Origin: Ctenosaura bakeri
Lineage: Eukaryota > Chordata > Lepidosauria > Squamata > Iguanidae
Assembly (NCBI GenBank): GCA_948474755.1
Contig: CAOLHI010001812.1
Span: 806,001 to 870,000 of the forward strand
DNA: 64,000 nt
Reading direction: 5' to 3'
The stretch's first letter is position 1; the number at the start of each line of letters is the position of its first letter. Positions 11,601-23,600 of this stretch are shown here, piece by piece. Made by a program: the position numbers and the translations under genes. The notes beneath the pieces were generated by a model, which saw only the letters and a list, made by a program, of their open reading frames with translations, was not told where the DNA came from and searched no databases.

Positions 11601-14600
11601 CAGGCTGCTTGCTCCCACTGGATGCTCCCAGTCTCTTCAATGGATGGAGAAATATTGAGTGTTTCCCTGTACCAAAAGTACTGAGTTGGTGTAGCCTTCT
11701 CGCACTCTTCTATATAGTGTGTGCGATTAACGTTCAATGGGCAGGTTGCCCATGGCAAAGGATCCTTTGGATGTGAAACAGACATTAGGCACAATGATCT
11801 TAAGAAGTGTCAGTAAGATTTGAAATTATGGATAAAAATGGGACAGTTTGCAGTGATTCACACCAGAGTATAGTGGATGGGGACGGTAAGGGTAAATGGG
11901 AATTCAACCAGAAATCTTTCTTGGAGATATCTTCCTGCAATGCAATATTCCAATCTAATTATGGGAATGTAGACAAAAGATAGTTAGAAAATACTTTTTG
12001 GCCAAGAGCTGCGCTCCCTTTAGGTAGGAGTCTCATGCCAGAAGTGAGTGGGGTCTTGCCTTATGTGAGCTAGGCCAAAATTAAGCGAATGGAGAAACTC
12101 ATGTTCCCACACTTCCATCTCTCTTGCACACATGCACATTCAGAACTTGCAAGTAACTAGTTACAAAGAAGTAACTATTAACTATAATTATTTCCCTTTT
12201 ACAATAACTAAGGTGCCACTATTACTCTTGTAACATAATAAATAAATTCACCTCTTCCAGAGTGCAATTGACACTTTTTATTTAAGAGGAAGAATATCAC
12301 ATGCTTCAAGAGCTGGCTCGTTTGATGCTTCATGCTGCTGTCTCCAGCTCTGTTGTGAATTTTGAAGAGACAATGAGAAAGGCTACAAGACAGTGTGTTT
12401 TGAACCACAGGACTATGGCCCTTTCTGCACCTTACCTTTTTTCGGCGCTGGCGTGGGGAGATCATGCGAGCAGCCTCCAGTGAGAGGCTCTCGTGTCCCC
12501 GCTACTTCAGCTCTGCACGAGCTGCCTGCTCCCGAGCAGGTAGCACAAGAGCCCCACCTCTTCCTTCTGCAGCACAGCCTAGGAGTTTCCCAGGCTGCGC
12601 TGGGGCAGGAAGCGCAACCGCCATGGCTCCGGAGGCTCTGCACACACAGCAAGTGCGTGTGGGGCCCTGGAGCAATGCGTAATCGTGCACCATTTTTGGC
12701 TGAAAGCCGAAAATGAAAAAGTGCATGAGCGGCGCCTGCCAGACCCTGGAGTGTCGTGCGATTGTGAGTGCATCATGCAGATTGCTCCTCACAATCACAC
12801 AACGCTCGAGGGGCCATTTCACATGGCAAATGCCGTGCGAAAAGGGCCTTAGGTTTGTAGTATTCAGATGGCTTTTTAAAAAGTACCTATTGTAGTTCTT
12901 TTTGAGGGTCATTAAATCAAACTATTAACTCCTGGATAATTACTTTTTAAAAAACTGCAACTATAGCAAAATTGTAACTATAATGGTAACTTGGTATTTT
13001 TAAAAAGTTGTTAGTACTACTTAGTAATTACTATCAACAATTAGTATTATTTCAAAATTAACATTCCAAGCTCAGTGTTCAGCTACACTGTAAGAGATTT
13101 GGTCAAGAGATGCCATTTTGAAAAGTCCAATGAGTTATTTTAGAGGAGCCTGCTCCTCCTACTAGTTGCTTTCTCCTATATGATTTGCAGTCTGACAGTA
13201 TTTGAAAGGTGGACTTCTGTTTTCATATGAGTTGTACGGTGATAACTAAGCAATTGTTTTCCACCTGACCCTGATTGCCCAGTTGTTGCCGATCTTTCTA
13301 GTATCACAAGTGGGTCACTAGGAAAATATGCTTCTCTCCTTTCCTCCAGAGGAATTTATCTAATGATGGTGCTCTTTACTTAGCTGAGAGAACAAATGCT
13401 TCAATAAAGTAGTCCCTCTGGAGACAAATAATGAAAGAAGGTGATACAGGAAGGAGGTGCATTTTCCCCCTGATTCTTTTGTTCTTACAAAATAGATTCT
13501 TATATTTTAAAAAATTATGACAAAATCACTCCAGGATCAAGTTGAATGTCAGTGTATTCCTGTGCTAGTGATAAACAATTCTGGAATGCATACTCTCCAA
13601 CATTTCACAGATGAAAACTGGGATATGTGAAGACAAGCAAAATGGTCAAAATGACAAAAGTTATTAATGCGGAAAAATGTACAAGGTCGGAGACGCTGTG
13701 GCAGAGTGCTTTTGTCTGAACCTATTGGGACGGTCAAGATTCTGCCTTCTTCTCTCTGCTCTGCTGACTTAATTGAATATAAACTACTTCTGCACTTTGA
13801 ACTCAGTTTGCAGCAGATGAAATAAGTTGAGGGCAAAAGGGTAAAGTAAGAAGAAGGGAGAGAAATTTGGCCATTTTTAACAGCTGGAAAAGTGGGATGA
13901 CAAAGGATTAACCAGGACTGTCCCTGACAAATCAGGACAGTTGGAGGATATGGGGACACAGAAGAAAAGCTAAAAGTAATACATAAACATAAATAACTTC
14001 AGTAAAAACTGTTGATGTGGAACAGGGTAGAGTCACACACCTAGTGTCACAAGGAAGTTGTTTGTTATAGATACACACTGCTGTTACTATGACTGAACAT
14101 TATTTCCCACTGAACATTCCAAGTTCAACTGCTGTTATGCAATGGAGTTATTTCAGGAACATCATAAAATGTCACCCTTATCTTATCAGCAAAATCCCAT
14201 ATGTGATTCTGGGAGATATATAGGTATCAGCTATGTTGCTGATTTGAGAACACTTTCTTTTCATGGTTACCCTTGATGGGAAGCACTTTTAGAAGACATA
14301 TGCACTCTTATACAACTCTGAAAAAATATAACTACTTTTCTTAAAATACACCACTTCCCACTTACCCGCACTTGTAGCTAGACAAGGCTTCTGCAACAGA
14401 GGAATTTTAAAAGGTCATTGACAAGCAGTTATGATGGCTATGTCCTATAGGATTCAGAAGCAGCATGTCTCTGTTACAGTCAGTGTGATATTATGGTTTG
14501 AACACTGGACTATGACCCTGGAGCCTAGCATTCGATTCCCTTCTCAGCTGTGGAAATCCATCAGGTGACCTTGGGTGTGTCACATGGTCCCAGAAAATCC

Positions 14601-17600
14601 CATGATAAGTTTGCCTTAGGATCACTAGAAGTTGGAAACAACTTGAAGCACAACAACAGCATGTCTTTGTATGCTAGTTGTAGGAGGACAATTGCAGGGG
14701 AGAACTACTGCCCTTCTCTCCTGCTTGTGGGCTTCCCAGAGGTATCTGACTGGCCAGCTACTATCAGAAACAGGTTGGTGGATTAGACTGATCTTTGCTT
14801 TGATCAAGTACAGCTTTTCTTATGTTCTTAAATGGAACGTAAGAGGAACTTCTATTCAGTTCATCACACTTACAGAAATTACACCATTCCATCTTCAAAA
14901 GTGCAGTCAAGGCAATGTATCAGGAACAATTACTCAGTTTGACTGACTTCAGTGAGATCTACTGGTGTTGGTCTGGACTTAACCCATAGCCTGGCCTGCT
15001 TGTGAAATTTCTGTAATGTTTCACTGAGATCTAGGAAAAGCACTAAATAAGTCTATGGTAGTCTTCCACAACCTGTTGTCCTCTTGACATGTTACACTGC
15101 AAATTCCTTCATCCCCAGCCAGCTGTGTTGAACTAGGGGGTTTGGGTCCAGTTCATGTGGAGGGTTTCCAGTTGTGGAAGCCTGGTCTATGAGTCTGTGG
15201 TGAGAATACCACGACAAAGGGAAGGCAAGGACATTGCTATGCTGTCGTAAGGTGACCAACACGCATGCATTTATATTTACAAACAAACATTCATAAAATG
15301 GCTGAATCTGCATGACAAAGAAATAGCTTTTCATTCACACCTAGCCACATGCAATAATAAAAAAAATTCATAGAGGTAAACACAAAAATGACCCAAAGAA
15401 TAAACTTTTATCTAAAAACTGGTTGTGCAAGTGACATGGCTCTTTTTTTAGTCTCCTTTTCTTTCCTTTGCAACCTTTCTCAGGCCATTTCTGCAGTACA
15501 CTGTTATAGTGCTATTATTTCACTTTCAACATCCTATGGAATCCTGGGGTTTGCAGTTTAGGAACGGGCCTTAAGAATTCTCAGCCAGACAGCTCTTTGG
15601 CCTCAGTAAACTACAAAGTCCAGAATTCTACAGGATGTTGAAAGTGGAATAATAGCACTATAACAGTGTAGGGCAGAAATGGCCTCAGTATCTGCAGGAG
15701 GGGGTGACTAATATTTGCTGCATATGCTCAAACCAAAGGTCAATCTGAGAAAGAAGGGAGATCTTGATGTGCATAACCCTACACTTTAAAGCATTTTCTG
15801 ACTCACCTGGAATGAATGGAAAAGGTACCAGAAAGCCCAGGCATTGATAACATTGTAGTACATAGAAAGGAAAAAGGAAACAATAACACTGGCAACACCT
15901 GAAAAAGAGAAAAAAGAGAATGACAAAAAAAAAAAGTCATTGCTTCGAGACAGCATTACCACTGTGCCCACACATAGGTCATTTCCACACTAGCTTGTTA
16001 TAGAGCGATGATTCCACTTTCAACTTCCTCTGGAATCCTGGGGTTTGCAGTTTCGGGAGGGGCCGCCTGGCCTCTCCGGAAACTGCAAATCTCAGGATTC
16101 CAGAGGATGTTGAAAGTGGAATCATCGCGCCATAGCAGGCTAATGAGGAAATGGCCCTAGCCCCCATCTCCTCAGATAATTATCTTCACACAGCTTTATT
16201 TAAGACTGCACTTCTGCACGCCTCTGGTATCCTATGAGGAAGCCACTACAGACATATCTCAGTCAACAAAGCCTCTGGCAAAGAAGGTGCCTTTTACAAA
16301 GTCTTTTTTACATCCCCTTCCCATCTGTCTAACTGATAGTTTTTTGTAGCACAACGAGTACTGGCAGAGTGAGGTTGGGAAATGCAAACTTTTGGAGACC
16401 AGTTGTGGCATTGTATCTGCAGAAAACAATGCAATGAAGCTTGGGCTAGGAAATAGCAAGATCATACTCCACTCAGTCCTACTGTAGCTGTGTCTGCCCT
16501 CCTGCAAAACACAAGGTAAACAGCAGTTGCATTCAAACCCCTTACTGAGAATGCGTGAACAGTGAAACAGAGAGAAAAGGGGAACACAGGTAAGCCTGCC
16601 TCATCAGCTATCCTCAGCATGTTAAAAAACAAAAAACCCTACAGCTGTATACACTAGTCCACCAAAATGAAAATGATAAGAAAAGTGGAAGCTGGTGAAA
16701 TAAATAAATAAATAAACAAGCAAACAAACACCATAGGATGAATTTTGGAAGAAACTTTCAAGTCATCTCCAGAGGATTCAAAATGTTTTTTGTTTACCTA
16801 TGCAAGACGTACCTGAGCTGGATATTTTATTTCACATGTGCATTACTGGGTAAAAAAATATGCTGAAACATGTTGAACTCCTCCTCCTCCCCTTCTTCTT
16901 CCTCTTCTTCTTCTTCTGGTATAGGAAACTATCCCTATCCTTTCCCTGTTATTTCTGGTACCAGATTTTCTGAGGAATGCCTGTAGCTTGTTTTTTTGGT
17001 GGTCCCAACATACTTTCAAAATGATGCTCAGTTACGTAAATTTGCTGTGTAGAGGAATAAGAGTAGCTACGTTGATGTCCTTAGAAAAGATATGGTGAGA
17101 GTGTGAGGACAGTATCTTCCATGATCAGAGCTTGGAAATTTTACCCTTTTTGGACCACAGTTCCCAGCATCATCTGGCTGATATGGCTGTTTGACTTTTC
17201 AGAATGTTTTGACTTGTTTGATAAACTTAATTTCTTGGGTCTTGGTCTGTCATGTCAAAAATTACCATACTGCTTAGCTGTATTCAAAGACACAGCTGTG
17301 TTAGCCAGTTTCTGTATAAAAAGTATCTTCCTTGACACCTTTGAGGGTAATGGAGGAAAAGAGACTCTCCATGGTTATTTTCAAATGTGTTAACAACATT
17401 TCTTTATACATTTTCATACTGATTAGTTGTAGGACTTGACAGTTTGTCAATTGTAGGTAATTGGATTTTAACTATTTCGTATGTTTAAAAATTTAGAAAA
17501 GAACTAGGGGTTCTAAAGGGATTGATTTTGCCTTTGAGCCTTGAAGGACTTGGAGATTTCTACTCTGAATCCTGTCAAAAGAAGGAAGCAATAGTCTTTG

Positions 17601-20600
17601 CCTCCTCTCTCCAGCAAACTTTTAGGGGGAGAAACAAGGTCAAAATGTGTCTTTAAAGTCTCAGCTGGACCCACCACAAAGCAGAGTGAGGGAGCAGAGG
17701 AGTGGTCACACAACATTGGAGGACAGAGTTGGATGTGCCACATAGTCTGTCCTTCATGCCTAAGCTAATACGGTGGTAACTACTGCTCATTTCCAGTGTC
17801 AAAACAAGATTCCAACTATCAGTTTGGTCAGACTGTGTACACAGAATGGCAAGAAGCACAGTTTCATCCTTTGCACCAAATATCTCAGGCTGATTCTCAT
17901 TCAGAACCCAAAGGTGGAATGACAGGGAAGGTCCTCCAGTCTTCAAACTAAATTAATCAATTAATCATAGAATCACTTTACAGGGAGACATTAAAAATAG
18001 TTGGCATGTATCTACATGAACGCACCAACCCCACAGAGGTAAGGACTTATTGCTGTCCATGCTCCAATGCTCCCCTGCCGCATGTGCTGTCCTACTGCCA
18101 GCTCCAAGTATAGCAGAGGCATTCCTTCCACTATCAACATGATCATATATGGGACCAGAAATCCACCTGCAATAGAAAGAAATGCTTGTGTTTAGGCATT
18201 CAATGGGTTTAGTAGCTAGTACACATTTTAAAATTAGTGGTTAAAAGGCTCAATGTAAAAACATATGCTGAATCATTCATAGCACATGCAAACCATCTTG
18301 AGTCTCAGTTTTAGGAAAGTAAGGCCCTTTTCGCATTGAGGCTTTTCGCGTGAGCGGGGAGGGTGGCTCGCGTGAGAAGGCTCCTCCGGGAGGCTGCCGT
18401 TTCCCGCCTCCTTCCTTCCGCAGGCGAAGGAACGAGGGGAGAAGCGGCAGCCTCGCACGAGCCGCCCTCCCCCTGGGCGAAGCAGGAGGCTGTTGCGTCC
18501 GTCCCCCCCACTCGCGTGAAGCAGGAGGCTGTCGCGTCCGTCCCCCCCGCTTGCGCGAAGCAGGAGGCTGTCGCATCTGTCGCGCTAGCACCCCGCCCTG
18601 CCCCTTCCTTCCACAGGGGCGGAGGGAAGGAAGCGCGACCGGCCGCCTCCCCGACACTCCGCACAGGAGGTAAGTGCGCGTGGGCTCCGGGAGCATTGCG
18701 CGAGCATGGGTGATTTTCACTTTGAGGCAAAAATAAAAAAACCTGCGATTGCGCTGCTGCAGCCCCGTGAGCGTGGCGGAAGTGGGAGTGCGTCGTGCAG
18801 AGCGATGCTCACACTCCCGCGAGGCTCACAGGGCTGTTGCGCGACAGAAAGCCCGTGCGAAAAGGGCCTAAGACATAAATGTAACAACAAGAATATTTGT
18901 TCAGTGCTAGGAATGGCTAGGAACTGTGTTTCAGTTCAATTTTTAATAATAAGTTCCTAAAAATCACAAATCTATTCATATTTGGGCTGGTAAGAATTGA
19001 CAGCTTTAAATGTTTGAATGAGAATTTTAAAATCTGAATCTGGCAGATTCATATATCCCGTACCTTCCAACATTTCACTGATGGAACCAGTGGCAAAAGT
19101 TACTAATGAGAAAGAACAGACAAGCTGGGTGATGCTGCAGTGGTTTGCTTTTCCTTGAGCCTACTGAGAGGGACAAATTCTACTCCCCTCCTGTCCTCTT
19201 CCCCTGCTGAGTTAATACAGTGCAAGCTACTTTTGCAATGTGAACTCAGTTTGCAGCAATTACAGTAAGCTGAGGAAAAGGGGGGAAAGTGGGAGGAGGA
19301 CAGAGAAACTGGGACCTTTTAAAAGGAGATGAAAAAGTGGGATGACAGGGGATTAGTTGGGACTGAGCCTGCCAAATCAGGACACTTAAAGGTTATGCTA
19401 TCTGGGCCAAGGGCTTTGAATGCTTAACATTTAAAAATTTGGATCTCAATCCCTGTGTATTCAGTTACCATTGAATGATTATTTCTGAAAGGTTCCTGAT
19501 CATTAACACCTAAATGTTTACCAGATTTGCCACTTCTGTGCTGGGAATAGCCATATCTATGGAATGTGGCTAGTGCTGATACAGAATTTTATTTCAGTTC
19601 AATTTGGAAGGAATGGCAAATTTTCTTACAAATTTCTTGAGATTTGGAATGGGAAAAAAAAGAGATTTAATTTTTTTTAAATGCAAAAGAAGGCAAAACC
19701 AACAGATTTTCCCATTGTTCTTCAATGTTCTAATTTGTGCATATATTCCTATCACCACACACTTGGATATTTATGGAGGGGCATGTGAGAAAAATCAGTC
19801 TGTGACAGATCCTGGTGAGAAGAGGTTACCATGCTTCTTGTCAGCAATAGTTCATGTGAAATGTGTGGCCAAATCAAACCGGAAACTTTTCATGAATCTT
19901 GTTCTGATAAGTCTATACTGAATTTTTAAAAATCCAGTATTCCCATATTGAATAAATCTCAATACGATGGTTTGGGAGACTGAGAAAGAAGGTGTGAGGG
20001 AAGAGTCTAGTGGTCCTGCTGCCCATCCTTTTATGTAAAAGCAAACTCGAGTTCTATGACATGGCAATTTCACATTTCTCTAAAGCAAATGAATTAATAT
20101 GCAGCCAACAAAGGAGACCTGCAATGAATCATTATAGTGTGGAATAATCCTTCTTCTGGATTCCAGTGGCACCATTCCAATCCTCCTTCTCTTCTGGTTC
20201 TCCATTTGTAACTCAATAGTCAGTCAGCCTTCTACAGCTGTGAGCATCCCCAGTCCTCCTTGGAATATTTAGGACCCATCCTCATATGTTTTCTGCTATC
20301 TTCAGAAGAAGGAAGGTCCCCACAACATATCAATACTAACATTTTAATGAAGCAGTGGGGTTGTTTGAGCTATATACCAGTATATATACTGGTTGAGCTA
20401 TATACCAGTAAGTAGATAGGTATGTTTGCTTTTAGAAGATACTCAAGAACTCATTTAAAAAAGAATGCTGCACTTGTTGCTTTCTATGCACAACATCTCG
20501 CATGTACACCATCATCACAGTCTAGAAGATGCTGAGATGCTAGTACAGAACCCTGATCCTCCAAGGCTCTGTGCTTGTGGCTCCTCCCAAAACTGCAAAT

Positions 20601-23600
20601 CCCAGGATTCCATAGGATATTGAAAGTGGAATCATAGTGCTATAACAATCTAGTGTGGAAATAGTCACTGTCTTCCTTTCTATACTAAAGGCCCTTTAGC
20701 ACCACTTGAGTATTGCCCTTCTGCAATCAGCGTAAAGGGGAATTAAAACTGTGTTTATGTGCTTGCCGTGATAATTTTTTCCCCATATCCTCCTGCTCCA
20801 AAACAGACTCTCAGTCCTGCAAACCACAAACTGAATCAAGCTTCCCACATCTTCTTCCTTTAGGGTTGGTATCTCTCAGAATTCTAGCATCAATTACAGT
20901 TAATCTGATGATCCAGAATGGCAAAGGATTTTTGATCTGGCCAAAACTTTGTGCTTTTCCTTCCCCTTGCCTCTTTGAACTCTTCAGAAAAGATCTTTCA
21001 TTTTCCTCTCTGGTAGAATTTCAGAAGCCAGTAATTCCACAGGACTAGTTTTTGAGAGCAGACCAATGGAATTTTTCTGTCACCCACGTCGAAATCTGTC
21101 TGGAAGGAGAACATCCCTCAGCGAAGTAAAGAATGTAAGAACTGGTACCTGAATTCATTTTCCTTTTCTGTCTTTTTCTCTCTTCCTTTTTATAAACTGG
21201 GTTAGATCCAGATTGTGAGGCAGCATAGGGAAATGATTTGGGTGCTGGACTAGGACTCTGCAATGGGAACACTGTGCTCATAATAACAAACCAAGCTGAG
21301 TTATAGTTAAAACAGATGTGCTGAAATTAATGGGTATTAGTTGTTACTAACTTCAGACTCATTGATTTCAATGGATCCATTCTAACCTTGATTAAGCCTG
21401 GATCCAGCCCAATATCTATTGGATTGTAAGTATGCAGAGATCTGGGTTGGAATGGCAATGCCAGAATAGTTTTCTGTAAATAATTTTATACTCTAGATAT
21501 GATTAAGTGTCTTTTACACAATACAGACTGAGCAAGTGTTAAAAGATAACCAATTATTGTAAAAAGCATTAAAATGTAACCAAGGGAAGAGAGAAATGAT
21601 CAGGTGTGGTGTGGCACTTTTAAGTCAAATACAATGCCAGCACTTTGGCAGGCAGTCTGATGAAAATCAGTCAAACTTTTTGATAATTTAGAACTAAGGT
21701 CTAGCTGGCTATTATGTAGGAAAGAACCCACTTAAGGTTGCTTCCCCCCCCCACTAATCTTAAAGAGGATGAGCGAAACTTTCAACTCAAGCGTGGACCT
21801 AGGAATTTCGCTGCCTGAGGCAAAGGGTAAGGCAGCGCTTCCCCCAAGTCCATTCCAGATATGAAAGCAAATCAGATTGGTAACTGGATCTTATTTAACC
21901 CTGGTGATAGCAAGTATTCTTTTCTGCAGTTGAGAAGAGCAGGCTTATCTAGTGGCCGCACATAACTCTGTCTGCTTCCTGCCCATCCACTACACCTATC
22001 AAAAGCATCTGCCTCATTTGTCAAAGTAGTAAGGCCAGATCTGGACTACTACTAATACTTGAGAACCAGTCGGAGGGTTGATGGCCACAACTGTTGCTTA
22101 AATAACTCGTGCTGCCTCTCTTTTCATTTTGCATTAACTCTATGAAGAGGAGAACAAGGAGGAAAGGGTTACTTATCTATGTATTCATTATCACCTGGTT
22201 TCCATCTACACTTTTTAGAATTAGGATGACTTGCAGAAAATAAGCAGGCCACTTTGTACTAGGAAAAACACTCGAAACAGCAGCTGCTCAATAACCTTTC
22301 TAGTGAAAAGTTGATCAATGTAATGTTAAAGGAAGTAGTAACATTGGCTCAGATTTTGGAAGCCCAAAGGAAAATCAGAGAGGAAATGGTGGCTAAGGCA
22401 TACTGCAAGCCAGTCCTACCATATGAGATGGAGCTGTCTCAAAAGGGCTTGGGAAAATGGATTTGCCCATCCGCACCAATCTTCAGCATTCTCCCTCCCC
22501 AAAACACACCTTTCCTCCATCTCTTTGCTGTCCTAGGTAATCAACAACCTGAGCTTAATGGGGACCATGAGAGATGTAGTTCTCTCAAAGACTGCTGCCC
22601 TAGAAGGGTTCAGATATATTTTGGGATCTGGTGTGGACACCAGGGGAAAGTGGTAGACCACCTGCTTTGCTCTGGATTTTCATCTGGCTTGGAGAATGTA
22701 AGCATTGTATCCTGCCTTTCTCCTAGTGTGGGAACCAAGGTGGGTTGCAGTGTAAAATTAAAATAAAATACAGTTGAAATAATATGAGGTACAAACGTTT
22801 AGAAAACGTAACCAGACAATCATATTAAAAGATTAAAATTTTGTAAAATACATATAAAACATAAAATAAAGGTATAGCATACCGCACTAAAAGACCCTTC
22901 TACTATGCCCAGTTAGAGACCAAAGGCCAACCTAGCCTCCTGTGGGTGAGGATACCAGAGTATGGGAGCAACCATCAAGAAGGCTCTCTCCCATGTCCTC
23001 ACCAAGCCTGTGTATGATGAGAAAGCCACCCCTCAAAGAGCTTAAGGTTTAGGCTACCTCCTATAAGGAGGTACAGTCTTTCAGATAATCTCAACCCAGG
23101 CTGTACTGGGGGCTTTAAAGAACATCTTTCATTTGAAGCAGCCTTCTATGGGGCCTTCAAGTTCAAATCTAAGCCTGGGCCATTTCTGCACTAGACTATT
23201 ATAGTGCTATTATTCCACTATCAATATCTCACGGAATCAAGGCTCCTCCCTAAACTGCAAACCCCAAGATTCCATAGGATGTTGAAAGTGGAATAATAGC
23301 ACTATAATAGTCTAGTGAGGAAATGGCCCTGGTTTGGTAGCATTTCTTCTGAAAGCATTTATATTTCCATCCTTGGAGAGCTGCAGCCAGTTACAGCATC
23401 TTTTAAAACATCTTTGCTTTGGCTGTACCCTAAGTGTGTGAGGCAGAAATATGGAAATTGACATCCAGACTGAAGACCAGCCGATTTTCTGGGTGGGAGC
23501 CAGTGGGATGAGTGGAAAGAATGTGACCTCTAAACCCAGCCTCTGATTATGCTGACATCCCAGATGAGGTGCGTTTGCCTGCATGACAGGAAAGCTCAGC

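Noticed and set aside
12413..12912. Overlapping open frames up to 136 codons
   Set aside because: Same cause: GC-rich MITE at 12417-12848.
13389..13560. Possible missing SLC6A20 exon between exons 3 and 4
   Set aside because: Phases of the 11 exons already join exactly and the total length matches the family, so no exon is missing.
18277..18730. Long open frames on both strands (up to 147 codons)
   Set aside because: Arise from the GC-rich MITE at 18323-18868, where stop codons are rare; they contain the 39-base repeat translated.
22311..22766. 151-codon + frame in SLC6A20 intron 1
   Set aside because: No recognised domain, no splice context, and its end overlaps an old LINE-like repeat. 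Could be chance; no support for a gene.
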